Shown piece after piece: positions 16,134 through 27,633 of a DNA stretch of 64,000 nt. The stretch is from Chryseobacterium herbae (GTDB lineage: Bacteria > Bacteroidota > Bacteroidia > Flavobacteriales > Weeksellaceae), in the NCBI RefSeq assembly GCF_025154075.1, contig NZ_JAOAMU010000003.1:397713-461712 (forward strand), given 5' to 3'. The stretch's first letter is position 1. Every line of letters starts with the position of its first letter. The position numbers and the translations under genes are program-made. The notes beneath the pieces were generated by a model that worked only from the letters and a program-made list of their open reading frames with translations, was not told the DNA's origin and made no database searches.

Positions 16134-17219
16134 TTAACGGTTAAAAATACTTTCAAAAGGATTGGACTTCATGACCTCTTTCCAGTTTCTCTGTTCAATC
16201 ATGATCTTAGTCCCATTAATTGTAATGGGTGTAAAAAGAATAATGGCGGCAAATACAGCGATGCAACCCAATGCAGTCATTGCCCTGAGTTTTAAAGGTC
16301 TCCATTTGTTGGAAAAATTCACTATATCCAAAGGAGCAATTCCAAATACTTTTTTACCTTCATCAAAACGGAGAATAGAGTTGGCCCCTTCATAAAAAGC
16401 CTGTCCGATTAAAAGGAAATCAGTCTTTTCATCGAGAATATATTCTTGATACCGTTTTCCACCACCTTCCCGCGAATTTGTGGGTGAAAAATTAATCCAT
16501 TGAAGTTGTGCAGGAACGATTTCTATTTTTCCGGTTTCATCTTCAATATAAAAGTTTTTGAGATCTGTTTTTCTTGAAATCTCGTGATAGGAAGTAGAAG
16601 TTCTGCCGTCATCATCTCTGGAGGTGTGAATTTCATCAACCGTATAAATATACCCTACACATTGGGTATCCGTATCCGGAGAAATGACCGGCTGAATAGC
16701 TTTTGCCTTCCCCGAAATTTCCGCAAGACCCATCGCTACACTTTTTATAGTGGAAGTAGGAAGTGTTCTTTGATAAAAGTAAAATCTGTTTTTATTATTC
16801 GGCAGCATGGAGCTTAGGATGATCACAAAAAAGATGAGGAAGAAAGAATAGATGCCTAAGTAGAAAAAAGCAAGATATCCTAAAAGAGCCAGCAATCCAC
16901 CACCAATAATTTTCCAGACCGGGGTTTTATTTTTTCGCTGTTCTTTAAAGGAATCAACGGTAGATTCAATACCGTTTTTGATCATCCCGATAATAGCCAT
17001 GGCAAAAACAGAAAGAAACAACGCAATGAAAACAATTCCCGATTCTTTTCGGAAAAGCAGAAAAGCAATTCCTAAAATAACAGGATCGATGACAAACATA
17101 ATCCAGCCTGGTTTTAAGTTGACATTAAAAATTCCAGATAAAATAAAGGTATGAAACAGGGCAATCCCTAAACTGAACAGGAGGAGAAAAGGAAGTATTT
17201 CAGAGGTTATTTCGAACAT
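16134..17219 (-). CDS. GIDE-domain (MUL1-like, RING-less) membrane protein
   Basis: A 361-residue protein. Hydrophobic helices occur at about 8-28, 38-78 and 103-137. A soluble region (about 150-300) follows, with MGLAEISGKAKAIQPVISPDTDTQCVGY and FYIEDETGKIEIVP, the pattern of the GIDE domain found in mitochondrial E3 ligase MUL1. A last TM helix lies near 313-333. There is no RING finger. It is the first gene of the LemA operon. A role in envelope homeostasis is inferred. Confidence 0.72.
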   Translation of the reverse strand: MFEITSEILPFLLLFSLGIALFHTFILSGIFNVNLKPGWIMFVIDPVILGIAFLLFRKESGIVFIALFLSVFAMAIIGMIKNGIESTVDSFKEQRKNKTPVWKIIGGGLLALLGYLAFFYLGIYSFFLIFFVIILSSMLPNNKNRFYFYQRTLPTSTIKSVAMGLAEISGKAKAIQPVISPDTDTQCVGYIYTVDEIHTSRDDDGRTSTSYHEISRKTDLKNFYIEDETGKIEIVPAQLQWINFSPTNSREGGGKRYQEYILDEKTDFLLIGQAFYEGANSILRFDEGKKVFGIAPLDIVNFSNKWRPLKLRAMTALGCIAVFAAIILFTPITINGTKIMIEQRNWKEVMKSNPFESIFNR

Positions 17220-17300
17220 CGATTACGTTTTGAACAAATGTAATGATATTCAGGATAATAAAGAATCTGTAGGATAATTTAAACTAAACTCAGGTAATAT

Positions 17301-17336
17301 GAAGGGGCTGGAAGCTGGAAGAGGGAGGCTGGAAGA
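17301..17336. repeat. GGAAG/CTTCC repeat family, single arm
   Basis: GGAAGCTGGAAGAGGGAGGC and flanks match the left arm of the copies at 10521, 49036 and 51613. I see no right arm here, so this is a truncated copy. Confidence 0.65.
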
Positions 17337-17382
17337 TATCCTTTTCAAGGTTTTAAACTTTGACAAAGATAATTAATATAAA

Positions 17383-17416
17383 AAAAGGCCGTTGTCACGG
17401 TTGTGATACGGCCTTC
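17383..17416 (-). terminator. Terminator downstream of htpG
   Basis: Stem AAGGCCG...CGGCCTT extended by TGTCAC/GTGATA with one bulge. The A-run on the plus strand gives a T-tail for the minus-strand transcript. Confidence 0.85.
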
Positions 17417-17425
17417 TTTATCATA

Positions 17426-19318
17426 TTATTTTTCCAGTTGCTTGTAGCTTCTCTGGATGAAATCTGTCAGGTCTTTTCCTTTCAGTAGATTCTGTGAAAG
17501 TTTTGCAAGATCAAGAGCGTATTTGATCAGCGTTTCTTTTTCCTCAGGACTTTCTGTTTTTAAAATCTGGTTGGAAAGTTCACTGTTTGAGTTCACCACA
17601 AGATTGTACATCTCAGGGAAACCTCCCATTCCAAACATTCCGCCGCCGCCTGAAGCTTGCATTTCCTTCATTCTTCTCATAAATTCAGGCTGTGTGATGG
17701 TAAACGGAGCATCATTGCTGTCAAGATCTTCAAGCTGTACCGTGAATTTAGCATCTTTTACGGCTTCTTCGACATTCTTCTTTAATGATTCTTTTTCAGT
17801 TTCATTTAATTTAGAAATGACAGGCTCGTCCTTTTTGATCAGGTTGTTGATGTGATCTGCATCCACTCTTGCAAATGAGATCTTCTCTTTTGAAGTTTCC
17901 AACTTCTGGATCACGTGAGAGATCACAGGAGAGTCTAGTAACAGTACATCATAACCTTTATCATTCGCTGCCTGAATATAGCTGTGCTGCTCGTCTGCGT
18001 TGGTTGCATAAAGAATGACTGTGTTGCCGTCTTTATCCGTATGAGCTGGCTGGATTTTTTCAATCAGTTCATTCCAAAGGAAGTATTTTCCGTCAGTGGT
18101 AGGATATAGCGTGAATTTATCTGCTTTTTCCGCGAATTTTTCTTCGGTGATAATTCCGTACTCGATGACGATTTTAATGTCGTTCCATTTTTGCTCATAA
18201 TCTTCACGGTTTTCATTGATCAGAGAAGACATTTTATCCGCCACTTTCTTAGTAATGTAAGATGAAATTTTCTTTACTGCACCATCAGCCTGAAGGTAAG
18301 AACGGGAAACGTTCAATGGAATATCCGGAGAATCAATCACTCCTCTCAGAAGCATTAAGAAATCAGGAACGATACCTTTTACTTCGTCCGTAACAAATAC
18401 CTGGTTCTGATACAATTGAATTTTATCCTTATCAATATTTAAATTGTTGCTCAGTTTCGGAAAAAATAAAACTCCGGTAAGGTTGAAAGGATAGTCAACA
18501 TTCAGGTGAATATTAAATAAAGGCTCTTCAAACTGCATGGGATACAATTCGTGGTAGAACTTCATATAATCTTCGTTGGTAAGCTCGCTTGGTGCGATGG
18601 TCCAGGCCGGTGCCGGATTGTTGATGATGTTGTCAACTTCTTCAGTTTCTGCTACAGCATCTTCAGGAGCGTCTTCCGGTAATGGAAGCGTATGTGTTTT
18701 TGTTCCGAATTTGATTGGAACAGGCATGAACTTATTATATTTTGAAAGCAGTTCACGGATTTTTGCTTCTTCTAAAAATTCTGTAGAATCTTCAGCGATG
18801 TGAAGAATAATCTCCGTTCCTCTGTCGGTTTTATCAGTGGTTTCTTCAAGGGTGAATTCCGGGCTTCCGTCGCAGATCCATCTTACAGCAGATCCGTCTT
18901 TATAAGATTTTGTAAGAATTTCTACTTTCTCTGCCACCATAAATGCAGAATAGAAACCAAGGCCGAAATGGCCGATGATTCCAGAGTCTTTTGCGGAATC
19001 TTTATATTTTTCAAGGAATTCTTCAGCTCCAGAAAAAGCCACCTGATTGATGTATTTCTCAACCTCTTCAGATGTCATCCCGATTCCCTGATCGATAATG
19101 CGTAACGTTTTCTGCTCTTTATCGATCTTAACTTCAATCTTCGGGTTTCCATATTCCACTTTAGCCTCACCAATGCTCGTTAAATGCTTTAATTTCAAAG
19201 TAGCATCAGTTGCATTGGAAATTAGTTCTCTCAGGAATATTTCGTGGTCACTGTAAAGAAATTTTTTAATAAGCGGGAAAATGTTTTCCACAGATACATT
19301 AATATTTCCTTTAGTCAT
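17426..19318 (-). CDS. htpG: Chaperone HtpG (bacterial Hsp90)
   Basis: ATP-dependent chaperone of 630 residues, the normal bacterial length. The N-terminal GHKL ATPase carries LRELISNATDATLK, IDQGIGMT and GHFGLGFYSAFMV. The middle domain includes GVIDSPDIPLNVSRSYLQ. The C-terminal dimerisation domain is shorter than in eukaryotes. It is monocistronic with a strong terminator. Confidence 0.97.
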   Translation of the reverse strand: MTKGNINVSVENIFPLIKKFLYSDHEIFLRELISNATDATLKLKHLTSIGEAKVEYGNPKIEVKIDKEQKTLRIIDQGIGMTSEEVEKYINQVAFSGAEEFLEKYKDSAKDSGIIGHFGLGFYSAFMVAEKVEILTKSYKDGSAVRWICDGSPEFTLEETTDKTDRGTEIILHIAEDSTEFLEEAKIRELLSKYNKFMPVPIKFGTKTHTLPLPEDAPEDAVAETEEVDNIINNPAPAWTIAPSELTNEDYMKFYHELYPMQFEEPLFNIHLNVDYPFNLTGVLFFPKLSNNLNIDKDKIQLYQNQVFVTDEVKGIVPDFLMLLRGVIDSPDIPLNVSRSYLQADGAVKKISSYITKKVADKMSSLINENREDYEQKWNDIKIVIEYGIITEEKFAEKADKFTLYPTTDGKYFLWNELIEKIQPAHTDKDGNTVILYATNADEQHSYIQAANDKGYDVLLLDSPVISHVIQKLETSKEKISFARVDADHINNLIKKDEPVISKLNETEKESLKKNVEEAVKDAKFTVQLEDLDSNDAPFTITQPEFMRRMKEMQASGGGGMFGMGGFPEMYNLVVNSNSELSNQILKTESPEEKETLIKYALDLAKLSQNLLKGKDLTDFIQRSYKQLEK

Positions 19319-19431
19319 AATAATTTTTGTTTTAATTTCTTTTGAACGCTCAAAAAAAATACCGATTTGAATAAAGTGACAGAATGACAGAAGGGGTGGG
19401 TGATTTAAAAGATTAAATGCACCTTATTAAA

Positions 19432-19501
19432 ATTCAATAGGAGCGGGCTTTAGCCCGCTTACAAAATATGCATAAAACCATATTGGCTTTAGCCAAAACC
19501 T
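19432..19501. repeat. GGGCTTTAGCCC interspersed repeat, copy 2
   Basis: ATTCAATAGGAGCGGGCTTT, AGCCCGCTT, a spacer, then TTGGCTTTAGCCAAAACCT. It has the same length and layout as 11149-11217. The two differences in the first arm (TG to CG) are matched by changes in the partner arm (CA to CG), so the stem is conserved. Confidence 0.85.
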
Positions 19502-19515
19502 AAATGAAACATCAC

Positions 19516-19543
19516 AAAAAAAGACAGCTCAAAAAGCTGTCTT
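19516..19543 (-). terminator. Terminator downstream of recA
   Basis: Stem AAGACAGCT/AGCTGTCTT with loop CAAAA; the preceding A-run is the T-tail on the minus strand. Confidence 0.87.
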
Positions 19544-19566
19544 AATTTATAATATTGAAAAAAAAA

Positions 19567-20574
19567 TTATTTTACTTTATTTTTCAATTCTTCTTTGATT
19601 TTATTTTCCAATTCATCAGCAAGCTCAGGGTTGTCCTTTAACACATCTTTTACTGCGTCACGACCCTGACCTAGTTTAGTTTCTTCATAACTGAACCAAG
19701 AACCGCTTTTCTTTACAATTCCTAGTTCTACAGCCTGATCCAGGATTTCTCCTGTTTTAGAAACTCCTTCACCGTACATAATGTCAAATTCAGCTTGTTT
19801 GAAAGGTGGAGCTACTTTGTTTTTTACAATTTTCACTTTCACACGGCTTCCTACTGCTTCATCTCCGTTTTTAATCGGGGCACTTGCTTTTCTGATATCT
19901 ACTCTTACAGAAGCGTAGAATTTCAAGGCGTTACCACCAGTAGTCGTTTCAGGGTTTCCGAACATAACACCGATCTTTTCTCTCAACTGGTTGATGAAAA
20001 TTACGGTACATTTTGTTCTTGAAATCGTAGCGGTTAATTTTCTCAATGCCTGAGACATTAATCTTGCGTGAAGACCCATTTTGGAATCTCCCATTTCTCC
20101 TTCAATTTCTGCTTTTGGAGTAAGCGCTGCTACCGAGTCAATAACTACGATATCAATAGCTCCCGAACGGATCAGGTTGTCAGCAATTTCCAATGCCTGC
20201 TCCCCGTTGTCCGGCTGAGAAATGATTAAGTTTTCAAGATCGATTCCCAGCTTTCCTGCATAACCTCTGTCGAAAGCGTGCTCTGCATCAATGAATGCTG
20301 CAATTCCACCTGCTTTTTGAGCTTCTGCAATAGCGTGAAGGGTTAAAGTTGTTTTACCGGAAGATTCTGGTCCGTAGATTTCGATAATTCTTCCTCTTGG
20401 ATATCCACCTACTCCAAGAGCGATGTCTAATCCTAAAGATCCGGAAGGAATCACTTCGATGGTCGTATCAATAGTACTGTCACCTAATGTCATTACAGTT
20501 CCTTTTCCGTATGTTTTATCTAGCTTGTCAAGCACCAATGCAAGTGCTTTTTTCTTATCTTCTATGTTGCTCAT
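19567..20574 (-). CDS. recA: Recombinase RecA
   Basis: Strand-exchange ATPase of 335 residues. Walker [10 protein letters not shown] (68-76), Walker B region [12 protein letters not shown], and DNA-binding loops with [16 protein letters not shown] and [26 protein letters not shown] are all present. Repairs breaks and stalled forks and activates SOS. It is monocistronic, and I saw no clear LexA-type box in the 200-bp upstream spacer. Confidence 0.98.
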   Translation of the reverse strand: MSNIEDKKKALALVLDKLDKTYGKGTVMTLGDSTIDTTIEVIPSGSLGLDIALGVGGYPRGRIIEIYGPESSGKTTLTLHAIAEAQKAGGIAAFIDAEHAFDRGYAGKLGIDLENLIISQPDNGEQALEIADNLIRSGAIDIVVIDSVAALTPKAEIEGEMGDSKMGLHARLMSQALRKLTATISRTKCTVIFINQLREKIGVMFGNPETTTGGNALKFYASVRVDIRKASAPIKNGDEAVGSRVKVKIVKNKVAPPFKQAEFDIMYGEGVSKTGEILDQAVELGIVKKSGSWFSYEETKLGQGRDAVKDVLKDNPELADELENKIKEELKNKVK

Positions 20575-20777
20575 CTCTATTAAAATAATTTTTCAAAAGT
20601 ACATAATTTAAACATCAAAAACTAATATTATTTAGAGTGAAAACCTGTTTTTAGAGTTAAAAAATAATAAAATATAGAGACTGATATCATTCATTACGAA
20701 CGGGATGCGGCGTTTTATGATTCAAAACATAAAAAAATAATTTTTGCCTTTTGATGCATCGGCTGTTCAGCGCTTTT

Positions 20778-21974
20778 CTAGTGGAAATTTGAATTTTTTG
20801 TAATGCTCAGATAGTCTTCCAGTACCTTCATCTGGTCTTTGTTCCCTTTTTTTATTCTGGCGTCTCTGCTTACTACATGATCATAAATTTTGTTGATCAT
20901 AATTTTGGTTTTCGGGAACAGATTTCTGTTTGGAACATCCGGAATCTGCAGTCTTTTGCATACCTCATCATCCAAAAGAAACCACGTGCAGCAGATATGA
21001 AGATATCTCAAATTCTTCCTTTGAAATTTAAATTTTAAAATTGGATTTTCCAATGATTCATTAAGTAAAGAATGAGCCAGCAGAATAGAATCTTTGTCTG
21101 ACGGCGGTTGTACAGAAGTCCATAGATAGAAATATTCCGTTGCCTGTTTTTTACCGTCTGGAAGAAGCTCTTCAGGAATGCCCAATAAATATCCTACATA
21201 TTTCCAAAGGTGAAAAATTCCTTTCTCTTCTTCTTCCGTAAAAGTATTCCCCAGTTTCTGAAGACTATGGAGAAAAACAAGACTGAAACCGATATACGTT
21301 GCCATCATATCCCATGAATTGATCGGCTCACCCCAATTTTCAGTGTCCCATTGGCGATAATGTTTCTTGATGGAAAGTCTGGCGTAAGAATGAATCAGGC
21401 GGGTCTTTATGGCAAATTCATACCCTTTTTTATGAAGTTCAAGTGCATCATAGCGGGTGGCATTGACCCAGAAATCCAGGGTTTCGGAAAGACGTTTTAC
21501 AGCTCCTTTTTTCAAGGCTTCTGTGGCAGTAAGAGGTTTGTTGAGGTACGCGTAATCATAACCTCCCATCAGACAGTAATCCCTTAACGAGATCAGCGAG
21601 TCTATATTGCCGCGCATGCAAAGCTCTGCACCGCTTTTCAGCAGGCTGTAGTCGAGCCATTCAGGAATATGATGAGTCTGTGCGAAAAGATTTTTTACGC
21701 TTTCGGGAACATCGTCTGTGTCAGAAACACCGTTTCGTATATAACCTTCAATTTCTCTGGAGGCTTCGTGGAATTTTTTAGTAAAATAAACGTCTTTCAC
21801 CACCTCATCACCGATTTCATCCACATGATAAAAATGGGCAGCAAATCTGTCGAAGTTCTTAAAACTTACTTCCGCTCCGGAAAAATCAATAAGCTGTTTT
21901 CCATTGCCTTTTTCCCAAAAATCTTTGAAGTGGTGAGTATCTTTAAAACGGGGCTGGGGAGTCATTCTTTCCAT
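20778..21974 (-). CDS. MpaB / rubber-oxygenase (Lcp-like) family protein, DUF2236
   Basis: A 398-residue largely helical protein of the oxygenase-catalytic domain family that includes fungal MpaB and bacterial latex-clearing protein Lcp (b-type haem). The family core IKTRLIHSYARLSIKK, with the conserved Arg-His pattern, is followed by INSWDMMATYIGFSLVFLHSLQKLG. No signal peptide, so cytoplasmic. The substrate in flavobacteria is unknown; oxidative cleavage of an isoprenoid or other lipid is inferred from the family. It lies 88 bp downstream of a PAS-LuxR regulator on the same strand. Confidence 0.75.
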   Translation of the reverse strand: MERMTPQPRFKDTHHFKDFWEKGNGKQLIDFSGAEVSFKNFDRFAAHFYHVDEIGDEVVKDVYFTKKFHEASREIEGYIRNGVSDTDDVPESVKNLFAQTHHIPEWLDYSLLKSGAELCMRGNIDSLISLRDYCLMGGYDYAYLNKPLTATEALKKGAVKRLSETLDFWVNATRYDALELHKKGYEFAIKTRLIHSYARLSIKKHYRQWDTENWGEPINSWDMMATYIGFSLVFLHSLQKLGNTFTEEEEKGIFHLWKYVGYLLGIPEELLPDGKKQATEYFYLWTSVQPPSDKDSILLAHSLLNESLENPILKFKFQRKNLRYLHICCTWFLLDDEVCKRLQIPDVPNRNLFPKTKIMINKIYDHVVSRDARIKKGNKDQMKVLEDYLSITKNSNFH

Positions 21975-22062
21975 TGTATATAAAAATACAAGTTTTGAAC
22001 CGAAATACCCTGGTGAGATTTATCAGTCTTTCAGCCGTTATGATATGGAAAAGTAAAAATTA

Positions 22063-22836
22063 TCAGATAAGCCCTCTCTCAAAGGCCTTTTTCACGAGCT
22101 CCTTGCAGTTTCTGGAATCTGTTTTTCTTAAAATATTTTTTCGGTGTGTGCGTACCGTATGTTCGGACAGGATTAATGCCTGGGCTATTTCAGGTCCGGA
22201 ATATCCTTTGGTGATAAGGCCAAGGATCTCCATTTCCCTTTTGGTTAAATGCTCTGAAAACTGCTGCGGCTTGGAAAAAGAATCCAGTTTTACCTGGTGA
22301 AAATCATTTCTTGGACCTATCCCGGAAATAAGAACGGTATATGGATTTTCTTTAGTGATGTGATGAATATTGGTATGGATATTTATAGCCTGCACCGGAA
22401 TGCCGGTTTCATCCTCCATCGTGATAACGGACTGATGATGGAACAGTTCATAATTTCCTTCTGCCGTTTTCATTCTGAAACAGTAGCTGCACTTGATGTA
22501 AAGCTGGTGCTCCAGGCCGATCTCTGTTATTTTATCAATAAGGGTCTGCTCGGCTTTCATGACAAATTCAATGTCATCAGGGTGAGTAAGATCGATGACT
22601 TCTTTTAAATTTTCAGGATATTCCGGAAGACCGTGAAGCCTGAGAATATTTTCATGATGATGGGAAAGCGTACTGTTGGTGAGATTCAGGGCATAATAAT
22701 AAAACTCACCGATGGCAAACATCTCGCCAATGATTCGTTCCACGGGAGGTTTATTCAGGATCTCTCTGTCTTTTCTGATTCCGGGATACGTATTCCAGAC
22801 TTCAATGAGAGGGTGCTTTTTTTCTGAATTCTCCAT
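22063..22836 (-). CDS. LuxR-type regulator with PAS-like sensor domain
   Basis: A 257-residue regulator. Residues about 40-165 (FYYYALNLTNSTLSHHHENILRLHG ... THPDDIEFV ... YRMKTAEGNYELFHHQSV) look like a PAS_3 fold. Residues 193-257 (HLTKREMEILGLITKGYSGPEIAQALILSEHTVRTHRKNILRKT) are a LuxR/GerE HTH. There is no receiver domain, so a small ligand may be sensed. It is upstream of and co-directional with the MpaB-like gene, which may be its target. Confidence 0.82.
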   Translation of the reverse strand: MENSEKKHPLIEVWNTYPGIRKDREILNKPPVERIIGEMFAIGEFYYYALNLTNSTLSHHHENILRLHGLPEYPENLKEVIDLTHPDDIEFVMKAEQTLIDKITEIGLEHQLYIKCSYCFRMKTAEGNYELFHHQSVITMEDETGIPVQAINIHTNIHHITKENPYTVLISGIGPRNDFHQVKLDSFSKPQQFSEHLTKREMEILGLITKGYSGPEIAQALILSEHTVRTHRKNILRKTDSRNCKELVKKAFERGLI

Positions 22837-23535
22837 GAATAAATAGTTTTACGCTAAAATAACTAAAAAACTTACAAAATACCACAAAAGGGGGATTTTT
22901 TTACGATGATAAAATCGTAAACTTTGTACTAGCTAATAACCATGGCAACTCAATTTATTCCTTCCGTTTTGTTTAATGATTTATTTTTTTCTATAATTTA
23001 TGGTAATTGGAGAAATATTAATTAGAACAAACTTGACGGACCGTTCTTCAGGGCGGCTTTAATTGAAACGATAATGAATGTTATAAAATCAGTTTACTCT
23101 TTTCTTTTTAGTTGTTTGAAAATGATAAACTAATGGCCTCTCGTTGCTGGAGAGGCTTTTTCTTTTTTACCACCCAACAAATTTCTTCAATATTCCGGCT
23201 CAGTCTTAAAACTTGGAGAGTAGATAATATTTATCTTTCTAACGAAACTTTACAGGCTGTCTAATTTTTTTTTAACATTAAGAAATTAAGAACTTAAAAA
23301 ATCAATTTATTGATTTCTTCATTCATAATAATAAACATGATCCTTAAATCCTTAATGTTTAAATTAAAAAATAAACTAAAGTTTATTGAGGTTAAGAAAA
23401 TTAAGATCGATTTTAAACAGACTTTTTGCTCGTTAAGTTTTGAGACAGAGCCAATATTCCCATATTTTAAAATCACCCGAACGGGTACTTTACTTGTATT
23501 CATGGAATTCCAAACTTTGTACAAAACTAATAGCC
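22837..23535. other. Long spacer with a possible small transcript
   Basis: No normal gene. AAACTTTGTAC at 22919-22929 followed by CTAATAACCATG repeats the leader of the next gene (AAACTTTGTAC at 23512-23522, CTAATAGCCATG). The first ATG (22942) opens a 27-codon frame ending at 23025. A good terminator at 23136-23162 closes the unit. A small RNA or microprotein gene of about 210 nt is therefore possible. The remaining 370 bp is AT-rich without recognisable features. Confidence 0.4.
23136..23162 (+). terminator. Orphan rho-independent terminator
   Basis: Stem GCCTCTC/GAGAGGC, 7-nt loop, then TTTTTC. No recognised plus-strand gene lies upstream within 700 bp, so it points to an unannotated transcript. 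Confidence 0.75.
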
Positions 23536-24378
23536 ATGAAAACACATTTATTATTAAAGATTCTTGCTTTCGTAATTTTTATGCCCTCCATTTTTTTTGC
23601 ACAAATAAAAGTTGAAAAGATAGAGGGAATCGGAGATAACGGAAAAAAGATAATCGATAAAACGATTACTATTGATCTGTCTGTTGAAATTGATAGCATT
23701 GAAATGCCAGTTGAAAAGGGAATTTATAAATTATATATACCCTCCTCAAAGCTGAAAAGTCTCGTGATAAAAAAGAAAGCTATTGAATATGAACCGTTAA
23801 AAATGGAGAAAGAGAAAGGGAATGCTGAAATTGGTGCTGAAAATGAGGTGGTTACGGAATTGGTTTTTAGAAACAATACTCAATATATTCTGTACATCGG
23901 GGTAATTGGTGAAGAGAAAATAAGAAAGTATATTCTGAAAAGTGAATCTGACTGGAAATGGACAACTTCCTTCGGAGCCAATGCCGTTTTTCTCACAAGC
24001 CGTTCAAGATTTACGTCTGTAGATAATAGCGTAGCACAAAACAGAGATGGGAAAATGATGGATCTGATGCCTAGTATTATGTTTACATTTATGAATAACC
24101 AGCGAAACTTTTCTCCCGGATTTACAGGTGGTTTAGGATTTAATTTTGAAGAATTGTCTGTCTTTGCCGGAGGTGCTTTGGGGATCGGACAGAATATTGT
24201 TTTATCAGCAGGCGTTGCGGTTCATAAGCAAAACCGTCCTAACACAGATTACACAGTAGGGCAGACTATTGATAGCTCTGTTACCTCCGATAATCTGAAT
24301 AAAATGCAGTACAGGGTGAATCCATTCGTGGGACTATCATTTAGATTTGATAAAAATCCTTTTGGAGCAAAACCGTAA
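23536..24378 (+). CDS. Exported hypothetical protein, possibly outer-membrane
   Basis: A 280-residue protein. The frame is open from 23440, but the ATG at 23536 gives a clean signal peptide (MKTHLLLKILAFVIFMPSIFFAQ). Residues 25-145 are soluble beta-type. From residue about 150 on (FGANAVFLTSRSRF ... NFEELSVFAGGALGIGQNIVLSAGVAVH ... NPFVGLSFRFD) alternating patterns and a terminal aromatic-rich strand suggest a small beta-barrel or barrel-like sheet. No family recognised. Confidence 0.65.
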   Translation: MKTHLLLKILAFVIFMPSIFFAQIKVEKIEGIGDNGKKIIDKTITIDLSVEIDSIEMPVEKGIYKLYIPSSKLKSLVIKKKAIEYEPLKMEKEKGNAEIGAENEVVTELVFRNNTQYILYIGVIGEEKIRKYILKSESDWKWTTSFGANAVFLTSRSRFTSVDNSVAQNRDGKMMDLMPSIMFTFMNNQRNFSPGFTGGLGFNFEELSVFAGGALGIGQNIVLSAGVAVHKQNRPNTDYTVGQTIDSSVTSDNLNKMQYRVNPFVGLSFRFDKNPFGAKP

Positions 24379-24421
24379 GTTATTATCGAAATTTTGTAAC
24401 CCATAACCAATAATTGATCAT

Positions 24422-24450
24422 AAAAAAACCTTCCCATCGGGAAGGTTTTC
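24422..24450. terminator. Bidirectional terminator
   Basis: Perfect stem AAAACCTTCCC/GGGAAGGTTTT with loop ATC, flanked by A- and T-runs, between convergent genes (the hypothetical protein and gap). Confidence 0.93.
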
Positions 24451-24479
24451 ATTATGTATTGCTAATTGCTCATTACTGA

Positions 24480-26502
<2,023 letters not shown>

Positions 26503-26585
26503 CTAGTAAAAAATTTCGAACACAAATTTACAAAAACAAGTTCAGATAATGGCAGTAAGTTGAGAAGAGTTTTGAATATAAATAA

Positions 26586-27458
26586 TTAAAAGCTTCTAAA
26601 ATTTGTAGGTTTAAAAAAATACCTCGCCGTTTTAGTTTCTGCAGCATTTACATCAAGGCTGTACCATGGCGAAATATTTTTCTCAAAAGGATTGGAAAGG
26701 GTATGAATAGATTGCGCCGGAGTGAATCCCTGACTTAATAAAAATAACTTGTTCCCTTCCTTACTCCGGCATACTCCGGAAATAAAAACAATATGTCCCG
26801 GACTTCCCGCTGTGATGAGGATATCACCGGTTTTCAGATCTGAAGTTTTGGCAACAGGTTTTGTTTCCTTATTTAAAGATATCGTTCCCGCATAATTGAA
26901 GATCAGATCCAGATATTTTCTGAAATTGGGATAGGAATCATCAAAATCTGCAGCTTTTCTGAAACTGACATTATTCCCATTAACAAAGGTCCGGATGCCA
27001 TTTTTATAGTCATTCCATGAAGCCAGATCGCCACTTGTAAAATGGAATTTGATCTCGTCAAACCTTTTGGCTTTGTATAAATATTCAGCTCTCAGTCGGA
27101 TGGCCGCATCAGCACATTGTTGAAGATCCTTATTTCCCGTATCAATATCGAAAACGGCTTCATGAAGATCCTGCGTCTCGATAGGAGTTCCGTCATATTT
27201 CATGATCTGGCTGCCATACGGTTTCAACTTAAAATTTTCAAGAAAATATCCGAAGGAATCGGGGGTTTCTTCAATCCAGGTATAACCTTCAGGAGCAGGA
27301 AACCTTTCTTTGATGGTATTTTTATCTTTATTAATGTGAACAGAATTTTCCGGAGCCAAAACTGCTGTAATATTGGTTTTGTTACCCGATATGGCTTTAT
27401 CATTACTGCATGCTGCTGTCATCAGTGCAACAGCCAGAATGGAAATAATTTTTTTCAT
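26586..27458 (-). CDS. DUF4846 lipoprotein
   Basis: A lipoprotein of about 290 residues. The start MKKIISILAVALMTAACSN gives a signal peptide with the lipobox cysteine after AA; another ATG lies five codons upstream. The rest matches the DUF4846 pattern: RFPAPEGYTWIEETPDSFGYFLENFKLKPYGSQIMKYDG, CADAAIRLRAEYLYK, and SPGHIVFISG towards the C-terminus. The last is reminiscent of NlpC/amidase-type folds. Function unknown; probably in the envelope. Confidence 0.8.
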   Translation of the reverse strand: MKKIISILAVALMTAACSNDKAISGNKTNITAVLAPENSVHINKDKNTIKERFPAPEGYTWIEETPDSFGYFLENFKLKPYGSQIMKYDGTPIETQDLHEAVFDIDTGNKDLQQCADAAIRLRAEYLYKAKRFDEIKFHFTSGDLASWNDYKNGIRTFVNGNNVSFRKAADFDDSYPNFRKYLDLIFNYAGTISLNKETKPVAKTSDLKTGDILITAGSPGHIVFISGVCRSKEGNKLFLLSQGFTPAQSIHTLSNPFEKNISPWYSLDVNAAETKTARYFFKPTNFRSF

Positions 27459-27572
27459 GTGGTTTTTTTTCAATTACAAATATCATGGATTTTTGAATAT
27501 GAAGTGAATTTTTTTTAACGACAGATGGTACGAATTTGTAAAGTTGCCAGTGTTTTATTTAGGATTAATTTT

Positions 27573-27628
27573 TAACCACGGATTGCACAGATTTACACAG
27601 ATGTTTGCGTCTTATCTGCGTGCGTGAA
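27573..27628. repeat. Single copy of the 'ACGGATTGCACAGATTTACACAGAT' repeat type
   Basis: ACCACGGATTGCACAGATTT followed by ACACAGATG and TCTTATCTGCGTGCG. Degenerate inverted halves built on CAGAT/ATCTG. This kind of element is common in Bacteroidota intergenic DNA; only one is obvious here, plus decayed relatives at 5999-6235. Confidence 0.5.
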
Positions 27629-27633
27629 AAATA

